Source: Flagellimonas zhangzhouensis (GTDB lineage: Bacteria > Bacteroidota > Bacteroidia > Flavobacteriales > Flavobacteriaceae). Taken from it: 64,000 bases of DNA. Positions within the stretch are counted from its first letter, which is position 1; every line of letters begins with the position of its first letter. The stretch covers positions 1 to 64,000 of the forward strand of contig NZ_FNKI01000001.1 of NCBI RefSeq assembly GCF_900102925.1, in the 5' to 3' direction. This document shows, in pieces, positions 35,361 to 44,162 of the stretch. Under the pieces are notes generated by a model. The model was not told the origin of the DNA. It ran no database searches and was given only the letters and a program-made list of their open reading frames with translations. The translations under genes and the position numbers were made by a program.

Positions 35361-35393
35361 CTTATAAGACTAACCCAATCGTAAAATGTTACA
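35361..35393 (-). promoter_or_regulatory. ECF-sigma-type promoter of the repeat-protein gene
   Basis: On the minus strand TGTAACATTTT (35383-35393) and GTCTTATAAG (35361-35370) span 33 bp. The same words at the same distance occur at 53556-53588. There is no TAnnTTTG box nearby. A -35 with AAC and a -10 with CGTC/GTC are typical of extracytoplasmic-function sigma factors. The start codon is about 31 nt downstream. Confidence 0.7.
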
Positions 35394-35591
35394 CGCTTTA
35401 TGACTTTTTTTAGAAAAACCAATCCGCCGTTAGCCCCCAAAAACAGGGGGATACACGTGGGACTATTAGTAAAACGCAGGACTCCCGAAGTTTTGCATCT
35501 TTCGGAAAAAAAGTGGTAGTTAATATTTATTTAACAGTAAAATCTATTCCTTTTTAAGTTCTTTGGTTGATGAAGTTATCCAAACTAACAT

Positions 35592-38093
35592 ATGATGAAT
35601 AAGAAATTACTACCTCAAGTACTTGTACTTTTATTATTATTGGGTGCAGTTCCCTCGACACAAGCCCAACTTTTCAAGAAAAAAAAGAAAAACACCGAAC
35701 AAAAAGCCGAAGCAAAACCTAAACCAGGCGATATTCAACCTTATGATAAGGTTATCACCAAAGAAGCCAAAACAGATACTGGTTTGTTTGCTGTTCATAA
35801 TGTAGACGACAAACATTACTACGAAATTCCAGATTCTTTATTTAATAGGGAGATGTTAATGGTAACCCGAATCTCCAAAACAGCCGATGGAATTGGTTTT
35901 GGGGGTGGAAAAATCAACACACAGGTATTGCGTTGGGAGAAAAAACCCAAAAAAGTATTGTTGCGCGTTTCTTCCTATGAAAACGTAGCCGCAGATTCTT
36001 TGCCAGTGCACGAAGCTGTGGTCAACTCCAATTTTGAGCCTGTACTTTATTCTTTCGACATCAAAGCAATCAACAAAAAAGATTCTTTGAACCCTGCCGT
36101 TGTTATCGAAGTAGACCCATTGTTTACCAAAGATGTTCAAGCATTGGGCTTTCCTGATGGATACAGAAAAAGATATAAGGTTACCCGTTTGGACGGTGAC
36201 AGAAGCTATATTGAATCTGTAAAAAGTTATCCTTTAAATATTGAGGCCCGTCACGTAAAAACTTATTTCTCCAACCAGCCGCCAAGCAACTCAAGTGTAG
36301 GTTCCATTTCGTTGGAGATCAACAACTCTATGATTCTATTGCCGAAAGAACCTATGAAGCGTCGTTATTTTGACAAACGTGTAGGTTGGTTTGCTCGTGG
36401 ACAAGTGGATTATGGATTGGATGCGCAAGAAAGCAAAACCGTTACATACCTAGATCGTTGGAGATTGGAAGTAAAGGACGAGGATATTGCCAAATACAAT
36501 GCAGGTGAATTGGTTGAACCCAAAAAACCTATCATATATTATGTAGACCGTGCCACACCAAAAGAATGGGTACCTTATATTAAACAAGGTATTGAAGATT
36601 GGCAAGTTGCTTTTGAAGCCGCTGGTTTCAAAAATGCCATCTTGGCCATGGACCCTCCTTCCCCAGAAGAAGACCCAGAATGGTCTCCAGAAGACGTGCG
36701 TTATTCTGTGGTGCGTTATTTGGCATCGCCAATTCCGAATGCCAACGGTCCTCACGTAAGCGACCCTCGTAGTGGAGAAATTTTGGAATCTGACATCAAC
36801 TGGTACCACAATGTAATGAGCTTGTTGCGCGGATGGTATTTTGTACAGACTGCTGCCATTAACCCAGAAGCTCAAAAAACCCAGTTTAAAGAAGAAGTAA
36901 TGGGTCGTTTGATTCGTTTTGTATCCTCCCACGAAGTAGGTCACACCTTAGGATTGCCACACAACATGGGAAGTAGTGTTGCCTATCCAGTGGATTCATT
37001 GCGTTCCAAAGAGTTTACCCAAAAATTTGGAACTGCGCCATCAATCATGGACTATGCCCGTTTTAATTATGTGGCGCAACCAGGTGACGAAGGCATAGCT
37101 TTAATGCCAAACATTGGGGTGTACGATAAATATGCCATCAAATGGGGATACAAACCTATTTTGGACAAAACTGCCAAAGAGGAGAAACCAATTTTGAACA
37201 GCTGGATCACAGAGCACGCCGATGATCCTATGTACCGATTTGGACACCAACAAGTGGGTGATATCCACGATCCAAGTTCACAAACAGAAGATTTGGGTGA
37301 TGATGCTGTTAAAGCTAGTTTGTACGGTATTGAAAACCTAAAACGTATTGTTCCTAAATTGATCGATTGGACCACCGAACCAGGTGAAAACTATGACGAT
37401 TTAGAAACCATGTACGGACATGTTGTGTCTCAATTTGGAAGATACATGGGCCACGTGTCCAATAATATTGGTGGTGTTTACGAATACAACAAAACCGCCG
37501 ATCAAGAAGGAGCTGTTTATACACATGTAAGCAAAGAGCACCAGAAAAAAGCGATGGCCTTTATGCAAGAGCAATTGTTTGCCACTCCAGAATGGATGAT
37601 CGATCAGAACATCTTCAACAAAATTCAAATTTCTGGTTCCGTAGAGCGTATCCGTGCATTGCAAGAGCGTTACCTGAACACTATGTTGCAAATGGGCAAG
37701 TTGGCAAGGGTTATCGAAAATGAAACCATTAATGGTGACGAAGCCTACGGTTTGTTGGAAATGATGCGTGACCTTCGTAGAGGTATCTGGTCCGAAACCC
37801 GCAATGGAAGAACTATTGATACTTACAGAAGAAACCTTCAAAAAGCACATATCGACCGTTTGGGTTACCTAATGACTGCTGATAGTGAGCGTAAACTTCC
37901 AGATTTTGGAGGGTACCGTAAATCAACCCCTATCAATGCCAGCCAATCCGATATCCGTTCGGTTGCAAGAGCAGAACTTAACAATTTAAAGAGTGATATT
38001 CGCGGTGGATTGTCCCGTATTTCGGATCCAATGAGCCGTTATCATTTGCAAGATGCCCTAGTGCGCATCGACCAAATTTTGGACCCAAAATAA
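35592..38093 (+). CDS. Secreted zinc-dependent metalloprotease (DUF5117/DUF4953 type)
   Basis: 833 residues: signal peptide (1-26), lysine-rich linker, DUF5117-like N-terminal region (~90-280), then a metzincin-like catalytic domain with H447-E-V-G-H451-x5-H457 ('SSHEVGHTLGLPHNMGSS') and a Met-turn 'SIMDYARFNY' (M486). A long C-terminal domain follows. Secreted peptidases of this family are widespread in Bacteroidota; substrates are unknown. Starts ATG 35592 or 35595. Ends before a strong terminator; monocistronic. Confidence 0.92.
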   Translation: MMNKKLLPQVLVLLLLLGAVPSTQAQLFKKKKKNTEQKAEAKPKPGDIQPYDKVITKEAKTDTGLFAVHNVDDKHYYEIPDSLFNREMLMVTRISKTADGIGFGGGKINTQVLRWEKKPKKVLLRVSSYENVAADSLPVHEAVVNSNFEPVLYSFDIKAINKKDSLNPAVVIEVDPLFTKDVQALGFPDGYRKRYKVTRLDGDRSYIESVKSYPLNIEARHVKTYFSNQPPSNSSVGSISLEINNSMILLPKEPMKRRYFDKRVGWFARGQVDYGLDAQESKTVTYLDRWRLEVKDEDIAKYNAGELVEPKKPIIYYVDRATPKEWVPYIKQGIEDWQVAFEAAGFKNAILAMDPPSPEEDPEWSPEDVRYSVVRYLASPIPNANGPHVSDPRSGEILESDINWYHNVMSLLRGWYFVQTAAINPEAQKTQFKEEVMGRLIRFVSSHEVGHTLGLPHNMGSSVAYPVDSLRSKEFTQKFGTAPSIMDYARFNYVAQPGDEGIALMPNIGVYDKYAIKWGYKPILDKTAKEEKPILNSWITEHADDPMYRFGHQQVGDIHDPSSQTEDLGDDAVKASLYGIENLKRIVPKLIDWTTEPGENYDDLETMYGHVVSQFGRYMGHVSNNIGGVYEYNKTADQEGAVYTHVSKEHQKKAMAFMQEQLFATPEWMIDQNIFNKIQISGSVERIRALQERYLNTMLQMGKLARVIENETINGDEAYGLLEMMRDLRRGIWSETRNGRTIDTYRRNLQKAHIDRLGYLMTADSERKLPDFGGYRKSTPINASQSDIRSVARAELNNLKSDIRGGLSRISDPMSRYHLQDALVRIDQILDPK

Positions 38094-38123
38094 GGTCTAT
38101 AATTTAAGTAGATTCCATTTTTT

Positions 38124-38168
38124 CAAGGTGTGACCAGAATTCGTTTTGGTTACACCTTGTTTTTTTTG
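38124..38168 (+). terminator. Intrinsic terminator of the metalloprotease gene
   Basis: A 13-bp stem CAAGGTGTGACCA / TGGTTACACCTTG with one G-T pair is followed by eight T. Confidence 0.88.
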
Positions 38169-38257
38169 GCCTTCACAAACAAAATGGGTCGTTTCACAAC
38201 ATATCACTGAGATTCCCAATGGCTTTGATTACATTAGTAATCCCAAATCTCAACATC

Positions 38258-38455
38258 ATGAACCAAAAGACTAAAAGCCTAATCTACTTTTCCTGTTTTG
38301 TGCTAGCCTCCTTCTTTTACTACATTATGGAGCAACAGGATGAATTTCAAGAACAATTCCAATCCAAAACCTACGTAGAGGCAGATTTTCAAGATGCCGA
38401 TGATTTGGAAGAACCTTTGGAAGATTTCAATAATCTTGAAGAAGACCAGAAGTAG
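38258..38455 (+). CDS. Small single-pass membrane protein with acidic tail
   Basis: 65 residues from ATG 38258: short basic start (MNQKTK), one hydrophobic helix (SLIYFSCFVLASFFYYIM), then a strongly acidic tail of about 40 residues ('DFQDADDLEEPLEDFNNLEE'). Unrecognised. It lies between a terminator and the Spy-like gene (105-bp gap). The frame opens 13 codons earlier without better start evidence. Codon use is like its neighbours, which supports it being real. Confidence 0.5.
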   Translation: MNQKTKSLIYFSCFVLASFFYYIMEQQDEFQEQFQSKTYVEADFQDADDLEEPLEDFNNLEEDQK

Positions 38456-38560
38456 GTCAACTCTTTTCCTAAGCTGTTAAAAGCTTCACAAATTCTATTT
38501 TCGGATTAAACCAACAACAACTGCGGTTGTCCAAGGTGTATATCATTAAATTTTAGAATT

Positions 38561-39016
38561 ATGAAACGATTAGCAGTAGTATTGGTTTTGCTGGCCAGTA
38601 TAGGAGTATCAGCCCAAAAAAATGACGGACCAAGAATGCGAAGAGGTGCCAAAATGGACCTTACCGCAGAGCAGATGGCAACATTGCAGACAAAGCATAT
38701 GACCTTGGCCCTTGATTTATCACAAACGCAACAAGACAAATTGTATCAACTGAATTTGGAACAGGCAGAATTCAGAAAAGAGAAATGGGAAGAAATGCAG
38801 GCATTAAAAGAAAGTGGTGAACGACCAAAACTTTCTGCCGATGAGAAATTTGAAAAGGAAAACGCACGTTTGGAACGTCAAATTGCTTTCCAAGGTAAAG
38901 TAAAAGACATTCTGAACGAAGAGCAGTTTGAAACCTGGAAAAAAATGAGAATGCAAGGCAAGGAAAAAGCCATGCATGGCAAAAAGAAAATGCAGGAGAG
39001 AGGGAGAAGAGGATAG
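38561..39016 (+). CDS. Spy/CpxP-like periplasmic protein
   Basis: 151 residues with signal peptide (MKRLAVVLVLLASIGVSAQ). The mature part is helical and rich in K, E, M and Q, with LTxxQ-like words ('LTAEQMATLQTKHMTLALDL', 'DLSQTQQDKLYQLN') typical of Spy/CpxP/LTXXQ proteins, which act as ATP-independent chaperones or metal-stress sensors in the periplasm. It ends in a basic KKKMQERGRRG tail. Terminator 20 nt after the stop. Confidence 0.75.
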   Translation: MKRLAVVLVLLASIGVSAQKNDGPRMRRGAKMDLTAEQMATLQTKHMTLALDLSQTQQDKLYQLNLEQAEFRKEKWEEMQALKESGERPKLSADEKFEKENARLERQIAFQGKVKDILNEEQFETWKKMRMQGKEKAMHGKKKMQERGRRG

Positions 39017-39035
39017 TGTTTTTTGTTGATTTTAA

Positions 39036-39072
39036 GGAACCGCGCCGGCCATGGTCGCGGTTTCTTTTTTTT
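39036..39072 (+). terminator. Intrinsic terminator of the Spy-like gene
   Basis: Stem AACCGCG (39038-39044) / CGCGGTT (39056-39062) with an 11-nt loop that itself is GC-rich, followed by TCTTTTTTTT. Confidence 0.85.
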
Positions 39073-39101
39073 GTACCAATTCCTCCATTGACCTCTGATT
39101 T

Positions 39102-39177
39102 TATCTGTTACACAACAGATATTTGTATTTATCTGCTTTTTTACAGATATTTGTTATTATCTGCTTATAAATAGATA
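39102..39177 (+). promoter_or_regulatory. Three phased palindromic operators (28-bp period)
   Basis: TATCTG-N8-CAGATA at 39102-39121 and 39130-39149, and TATCTG-N8-TAGATA at 39158-39177. The starts are exactly 28 bp apart, so together they form three 28-bp tandem units ending 17 bp before the SatD-like ATG. The arrangement predicts cooperative binding of a dimeric regulator, most simply the SatD-like protein itself, whose C-terminus looks like a helix-turn-helix. Confidence 0.75.
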
Positions 39178-39194
39178 TCTTAAAAATAGAAGAA

Positions 39195-39794
39195 ATGGTT
39201 GCCATACTTACAGGAGACATCAAAAACTCTTCGGAGCACAAAGCCACGGAATGGTTGCCCCATTTAAAGGATGCTTTGGGCAAATTCGGAAAGGAACCCA
39301 AAACATGGGAAATTTATCGTGGAGATAGTTTTCAGCTTGAAACACAGCCCGAAAATGCATTGGATGCCGCTATTTACATCAAAGCAAGTATTAAGCAACT
39401 ACGCCAAATGGATGTACGAATAGCCATTGGTATTGGGCAAAAAACCTACGATGCCGAAAAAATCACCCAATCCAACGGGCCCGCATTTGTAAACTCGGGA
39501 AAATGCTTTGAGAACCTCAAAAAACAGACGTTAGCCTTAAAAACAACCAACAAAAAATTTGATGACACAATCAATTTGTTAATCCAATTGGCTACATTGA
39601 CCATGGATAACTGGACACCCGCCATTTCCAAAACAGTTAAAACTGCAATGGAAAACCCTAAAATGAATCAAAAGGAGCTAGCGTCTATTCTAAAAAAATC
39701 CCAGGGTAACATTAGCGAAGAATTGAGTAAGGCTGGATTTGACGAAGTGCAAAAAATGATTCGTTTTTACAAAACACAACTATTACAACTATGA
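39195..39794 (+). CDS. SatD-like protein with C-terminal helix-turn-helix
   Basis: 199 residues. The N-terminal part ('VAILTGDIKNSS', then 'WEIYRGDSFQLE' and 'VRIAIGIGQKTY') resembles the SatD family, whose layout recalls nucleotide-cyclase-like ferredoxin folds. Residues ~150-198 ('MNQKELASILKKSQGNISEE') look like a helix-turn-helix, so the protein may repress its own promoter through the three operators upstream. Its stop overlaps the DUF3307 start (ATGA). SatD-DUF3307 pairs are common in Bacteroidota; the joint function is unknown. Confidence 0.8.
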   Translation: MVAILTGDIKNSSEHKATEWLPHLKDALGKFGKEPKTWEIYRGDSFQLETQPENALDAAIYIKASIKQLRQMDVRIAIGIGQKTYDAEKITQSNGPAFVNSGKCFENLKKQTLALKTTNKKFDDTINLLIQLATLTMDNWTPAISKTVKTAMENPKMNQKELASILKKSQGNISEELSKAGFDEVQKMIRFYKTQLLQL

Positions 39795-40516
39795 TGCTTT
39801 TGGCCCTTAAATTGATTCTTGCACACTTTATCGGGGATTTTGTGCTGCAACCAAGTCATTGGATCGAAGATAAACTCCAAAAAAAAGGAAGGTCCAAATA
39901 CCTGTACTTTCATGTGGGGGTACATTTGGTGCTATTACTGCTGTTACTTCAGTTCAAACATTTGGGCATTATCGCTCTAATCGTTGTCACACATTTGCTT
40001 ATCGATTTGGGCAAACTCACTTTTACCAATCCAAAAAATTACCGTTGGCTGTTCGTGCTCGACCAACTATTGCACTTGCTGGTGTTGGCTCTTGCGTTAT
40101 ACCTCATCTCCCCTTTCGCTTTGACTTTTGAAGGAATTTTAGGCCCGCAAACCTTATTATTAGCTACTTTTTTGGTTTTTGTCACCTTTGTTTCTGGCAT
40201 CTTTATGCGGATGCTACTCGCACCCTATATCGATGAGATTACTAAAGAAGATGAATCGGACGAAGGAGGTTCCCTTAAAAATGCGGGCACCTATATTGGC
40301 ATGTTGGAACGACTGTTCGTGTTTGGATTTATTTTGATGCAACAATGGGCAGCTATAGGTTTATTGATTGCTGCAAAATCCGTTTTCCGATTTGGTGACC
40401 TGAATAAGGGCAAAAACCGAAAACTTACCGAATATGTTCTCATAGGAACTTTGCTCAGTTTTGGTCTGGCCATTGTTTCTGGCATGCTCTACAACTACTT
40501 TTTGGGGCTATTATAA
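39791..40516 (+). CDS. DUF3307 family membrane protein
   Basis: 241 residues with six or seven membrane segments. The start 'LALKLILAHFIGDFVLQPSHW' and 'VVTHLLIDLGK' (His and Asp within the membrane) are the hallmark of DUF3307. Start ATG 39791 overlaps the SatD-like stop by 4 nt, indicating translational coupling. A hairpin follows after 9 nt. Function unknown; membrane partner of the SatD-like regulator is the natural hypothesis. Confidence 0.88.
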   Translation: MMLLALKLILAHFIGDFVLQPSHWIEDKLQKKGRSKYLYFHVGVHLVLLLLLLQFKHLGIIALIVVTHLLIDLGKLTFTNPKNYRWLFVLDQLLHLLVLALALYLISPFALTFEGILGPQTLLLATFLVFVTFVSGIFMRMLLAPYIDEITKEDESDEGGSLKNAGTYIGMLERLFVFGFILMQQWAAIGLLIAAKSVFRFGDLNKGKNRKLTEYVLIGTLLSFGLAIVSGMLYNYFLGLL

Positions 40517-40525
40517 ACGAAAAAA

Positions 40526-40541
40526 CCGTCCTAAAGGACGG
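40526..40541. terminator. Hairpin after the DUF3307 gene
   Basis: CCGTCC-TAAA-GGACGG, perfect 6-bp stem. On the plus strand it is followed by CTCTTTCC (poor T run); on the minus strand by TTTTTT, so it would terminate leftward transcription better. Confidence 0.6.
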
Positions 40542-40743
40542 CTCTTTCCGAATAATTATTTAGTGCAGATTGAAATACCTAAACACTTAACAAACGATAT
40601 TTCAACACATAAGGAGCAAAAATACATAAAATTATCTATTTAGATTAATTTTAAATTATGAATTTATCCCTTACCCTAAACCAAAACCATATTTTAACCG
40701 TACATCTTATATCAGGTTCGCAATTTGAACCTTCTACACAGTA

Positions 40744-40794
40744 TTTTTGAGTTAGTTAGTTTAGAAAGCGGGACTTTGATCCCGCTTTTTCTTT
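40744..40794 (+). ncRNA. GAGTTAGTTAGT-terminator element (copy C), 3' end of an unassigned transcript
   Basis: TTTTTGAGTTAGTTAGT (40744-40760) is followed by the hairpin AAAGCGGGA / TCCCGCTTT (40765-40788) and a T run. Upstream at 40711-40729 lies a further 6-bp stem AGGTTC / GAACCT. No gene ends here: the previous gene stops at 40516 and has its own hairpin. So this copy probably ends a small RNA whose 5' end I cannot place; no TAnnTTTG box is clear. The 40542-40710 stretch otherwise shows nothing. Confidence 0.5.
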
Positions 40795-40877
40795 TGTGAC
40801 ACCATTAAAATGGAATGCGTCAATATCCTTAAACTTCATTTTGTAGTTTACTCCCATTAACTTTTAAAACATCAGAC

Positions 40878-41264
40878 ATGGGAATAATAGCAACAGACGA
40901 ACGTGAAATTAGTATGTATTACAATGGTGAAAGTAGTTTTAGCGAACAGGCTTTGGCCATTTTGGAAGCCACAGAATTTAAAATTCGCGCAGTGGATATC
41001 ACCAAAGATAAAGTTACGGCTACCCAATGGGCCGAAATCGCTGACCGATTAGGAGTCACTGGTAAAGATTTAGTGAATACCGAACACCCCAACTTTATTC
41101 AATCCTACGGAGAACATACGAACATTGAAAGTGAGGAAGATTGGCTCAAAATACTTTCCCAAAACCCTAAAGTGATACAAGGACCCATTTTACTTCATGG
41201 CGAACGGGCTTTTCAAGCCAAAGCTTTGGGAGATTTATTCGTTTTTCTCGATCAGGAAAGCTAA
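40878..41264 (+). CDS. ArsC/Spx-related thioredoxin-fold protein lacking the catalytic cysteine
   Basis: 128 residues. The pattern near the N-terminus 'SMYYNGESSFSEQALAILEA' corresponds to the 'iYhnprCskSR' loop of ArsC, but Ser replaces the catalytic Cys; there is no Cys at all in the protein. The C-terminal 'VIQGPILLHGERAF' fits the ArsC/Spx 'L.RPi' segment. Flavobacterial relatives are often named arsenate reductase; with no Cys that reaction is excluded, so it is more likely a binding or regulatory relative. Confidence 0.7.
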   Translation: MGIIATDEREISMYYNGESSFSEQALAILEATEFKIRAVDITKDKVTATQWAEIADRLGVTGKDLVNTEHPNFIQSYGEHTNIESEEDWLKILSQNPKVIQGPILLHGERAFQAKALGDLFVFLDQES

Positions 41265-41297
41265 ATTAGTAGCTAGCTAACTGAAAAACAGATAGGT

Positions 41298-42839
41298 ATG
41301 TCCAGCAGAACAAAATCCAAAAAATCAATAATTTTCATTTGGATTATAGCTTGTATTGTGGTTGTTGGGATTGCGGCGCAATTGTTCTTCTCTTACAAAG
41401 TAAAATCAGCATTGGCGGAGCAACTCCCCGAAAACATAACCTTAGACTATGCTGATTTAAGTACCAATGTGTTTTTGGGCAATATTGCTTTGGAAAATGT
41501 GGAAGTCAACATCACAGACGGAAACACCCAAGTGTTGGCCAATAAACTGGCGGTAAATAGTATCGGCTACCTATCACTCTTATCAGGAAATACCGTTGAG
41601 CTAGGTGAAATTCATTTGGAGGAACCGAAAATAGTACTGAAACAACAACCAAGCGATACCTTAAAAGAACCTGCCTCTGCCCCCAATAATGCGCCTAAGC
41701 TGCTCATCAAAAAAGTTAAAGTTGATCAGGGGGAACTTACCATTCGAAATTCAATAACTGATAGTGTATTATTGAGCGCCAAGGCTATCGATATTAATCT
41801 TTCCCAATTAGAGCTAGATCCTAAATCTACATCCAATCAACCTCCTTTCACTTTGGAAGAGTACGAATTCGCAGCACAAGACCTTTATTTTGATGTAAGT
41901 CCGTATGAATTTATGCGCTGTAAACAAGTTCAATTGAGCAATGAATTGGGGGCAATTGAAAATATCCAATTTCAATCAAAATATAGTCCAGAAAAATTAG
42001 CCACCCTATTGTCGGTGCAGCACGATCATTTTGATGTTACGGTAGATAAAATTCAAATCACGAAACCAGACATTTTTGGCAACACAGGCCCTAAACTTTT
42101 TACTCCCTTGTTAGAAGTACAAAGTCCAAAAATTATGGTGCGAAGAAATACCTTGCTTCCACCAAACACCATCATTAAAAAAATGCCCAATCAAATGCTA
42201 CGGGAAATGCCTGCGGAACTTAAAATTGATTCCCTATCTGTAACCGATGGCGAAGTCAATTTTTATAAAAAGACCATGCCCGATGTGGAACCGCATAAAA
42301 TGGCTCTAACATCCATAAATTCCCAAATCAAAAATTTGAACAATACAGGTGATGGCATTGTGGTAGTAACAGGACAACACCAAGTGATGGGTGACGGAAA
42401 CTTTACACTCGAATACACATTTGATCCTCAAAGCGAAGACAACAGCTTTTTGGCCAAAGTGTCCATGTCTGACTTCCACACCAAAAAAATCAGCCCGTTT
42501 ATGAGGTCTACCCTTGACGTAGAGGTGGACGGCACCATTCAACAAATGTATTACACCATCGATGGTAACGAATGGACATCACGCGGCGAAATGAAAATGA
42601 AATACGACCAGTTTAAATTTATAGCGCTTAAAAAGGATCACCTAACGGTAAATAAATTTAAGAGTGGCGTTGCCAACCTATTGACCAAAAAAGGAGATAG
42701 AAAAGCCGACGAAGATGGGTTTAGGCATGGTCAATTTGAAGTGGACCGAGACCGCACAAAATGGGTGCTCAATTACATTTGGATCAATATGAGAACAGGT
42801 ATGTTCCACACCATGGTAGGGAGAGGTAAGGAAAAATAG
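41298..42839 (+). CDS. AsmA/DUF748-like envelope protein
   Basis: 513 residues. One membrane anchor (~10-31), then a long beta-helical body with repeated AsmA-like phrases ('FLGNIALENVEVNITDGN', 'VELGEIHLEEPKIVLKQQPS', 'LKIDSLSVTDGEVNFYKK'). Proteins of this group are thought to bridge the periplasm and shuttle lipids. Start ATG 41298; 33 nt after the preceding gene. The following lipoprotein starts 26 nt past the stop, so the group 41298-44753 may be one operon. Confidence 0.75.
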   Translation: MSSRTKSKKSIIFIWIIACIVVVGIAAQLFFSYKVKSALAEQLPENITLDYADLSTNVFLGNIALENVEVNITDGNTQVLANKLAVNSIGYLSLLSGNTVELGEIHLEEPKIVLKQQPSDTLKEPASAPNNAPKLLIKKVKVDQGELTIRNSITDSVLLSAKAIDINLSQLELDPKSTSNQPPFTLEEYEFAAQDLYFDVSPYEFMRCKQVQLSNELGAIENIQFQSKYSPEKLATLLSVQHDHFDVTVDKIQITKPDIFGNTGPKLFTPLLEVQSPKIMVRRNTLLPPNTIIKKMPNQMLREMPAELKIDSLSVTDGEVNFYKKTMPDVEPHKMALTSINSQIKNLNNTGDGIVVVTGQHQVMGDGNFTLEYTFDPQSEDNSFLAKVSMSDFHTKKISPFMRSTLDVEVDGTIQQMYYTIDGNEWTSRGEMKMKYDQFKFIALKKDHLTVNKFKSGVANLLTKKGDRKADEDGFRHGQFEVDRDRTKWVLNYIWINMRTGMFHTMVGRGKEK

Positions 42840-42865
42840 AAATAAATCAAACCATTAATAGAAAT

Positions 42866-43180
42866 ATGAAAAATTACTTCAAAATATCATTCCTTGCTCT
42901 GATTTTTATTTTGTGCGTTTCTTGTAGCTCTTATAAAAAAAGTGAAATTACTGGAAGAACATTGCCTGCCTCAGAAACGGAAAACCAAAATACAACTATT
43001 CGGAGACAACTTAATTCGGATCAAACGCGTAACTACCAAAAAGTGGTGCTAAACAAAAAAGAATATCCTATTGAAGATCTACAAAAGATTTTGGATACGT
43101 TACAAACCGAGTACACCCTTGAAGTAAAAATTGATTCGGTAGTGAACAAACAAATCGTTTACATCAACCCCAAAAGTTGA
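42866..43180 (+). CDS. Small lipoprotein of unknown function
   Basis: 104 residues with lipoprotein signal ...ILCVSC. The mature part ends in a region ('YPIEDLQKILDTLQTEYTLE', then 'KIDSVVNKQIVYINP') resembling a small alpha/beta domain such as the STN/secretin type; weak resemblance only. Same strand and close spacing to both neighbours (26 and 16 nt). Confidence 0.65.
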   Translation: MKNYFKISFLALIFILCVSCSSYKKSEITGRTLPASETENQNTTIRRQLNSDQTRNYQKVVLNKKEYPIEDLQKILDTLQTEYTLEVKIDSVVNKQIVYINPKS

Positions 43181-43196
43181 TCAACATCCATTGAAA

Positions 43197-44162
43197 ATGA
43201 AAAAATATATCACCCTAGGTCTTTTTGTACTCATGTTGGCGGTAAGCTGTAAAACTGACTCCAAAAAAGAAGTCGAAACCGAAGCGGAACCTACAACCGC
43301 CAGTTCTGATCTTACGGGCAACTATGTTTCGGATGGCTATGCGCAAAAAGACGAAGGCTACGATTGGGTCGGTGTCACCGTATATCAGTTGGAGAATGAT
43401 CAATTGGAAATTAAAGTCCGCTCACGAGCCGACAAAAAACGACCGACCTGTACCTTGGATGTGGAAGTTTACAAAGAAACCGATGTTCTTTACTATACCC
43501 AAATTGATGGCAAAAAAGTACTGTTCCAATTTGCGGACAATGCACTTTCCATTACCACAGAGAATGAAGCCGACAGCAGCGCTCTCTATTTTTATTGTTC
43601 GGGTGGAGCCACGGTGGCAGGCAACTATTCTAAAATAGATGGGGGATTGGACCAAGACCAAATTGACCAAACCCAATTTAGCAAAGTGTTGAGCCTGCAA
43701 GATGTGGGGTTCAATGTTTCAGTTTTTGCGCAAGATGGCGTAAACCAACTTACCGTTTTTACGTTTGGGCTGCCCACCGAGTTCAACGAAACTTTTGATA
43801 TTAAAGATCAAGTGGTGACCCATGCCGAGGTGGAAGATTTAAATTCCGACGGGTCACCAGAGTTGGTGGTTTTCACCCAACATACCGAGAACCAAAAAGG
43901 GATGGTCCATGCTTTTTCGGTAAACAATATGCAATCGATGAGTATGGTCTATTTTCAACCAACGGAAGAAAATGAAGCAATCAATAAAGGGTATGCTGGA
44001 CACGACGAATTTGCTTTGGTGGAAACCAAATTGGTGCAGCGTTTTCCCATTTTTGAAAATGGTGAAAAAACCGCTCGACGGAAACAAATTTCATACAATC
44101 TGGTGGAGGGAGAAGCCATGCGACAATTTGTACTCAGCACCGTATCTGAATTTGAAAACTAA
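43197..44162 (+). CDS. Lipoprotein with PliI-type lysozyme inhibitor domain
   Basis: 321 residues from ATG 43197 (an upstream TTG is not needed). Lipoprotein signal ending ...MLAVSC. The N-terminal half (~40-150) is an unassigned beta-rich domain. The C-terminal half (~160-320) has the layout of PliI inhibitors of invertebrate-type lysozyme: 'AEVEDLNSDGSPELVVFTQH', 'GYAGHDEFALVETKLVQRFP' and the closing 'YNLVEGEAMRQFVL'. It would protect peptidoglycan from host or eukaryotic lysozymes. The next gene starts directly at its stop. Confidence 0.8.
   Translation: MKKYITLGLFVLMLAVSCKTDSKKEVETEAEPTTASSDLTGNYVSDGYAQKDEGYDWVGVTVYQLENDQLEIKVRSRADKKRPTCTLDVEVYKETDVLYYTQIDGKKVLFQFADNALSITTENEADSSALYFYCSGGATVAGNYSKIDGGLDQDQIDQTQFSKVLSLQDVGFNVSVFAQDGVNQLTVFTFGLPTEFNETFDIKDQVVTHAEVEDLNSDGSPELVVFTQHTENQKGMVHAFSVNNMQSMSMVYFQPTEENEAINKGYAGHDEFALVETKLVQRFPIFENGEKTARRKQISYNLVEGEAMRQFVLSTVSEFEN

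Noticed and set aside
36450..36944. 164-codon open frame opposite the zinc metalloprotease
   Set aside because: Antisense shadow of a strongly conserved gene.
39102..39177. Possible CRISPR-like array (28-bp units)
   Set aside because: Units are immediately adjacent without unique spacers and are explained as operators.
41265..41297. Fourth copy of the GAGTTAGTTAGT element (minus strand TTTTTCAGTTAGCTAGC)
   Set aside because: Three mismatches in 17 and no terminator hairpin follows.
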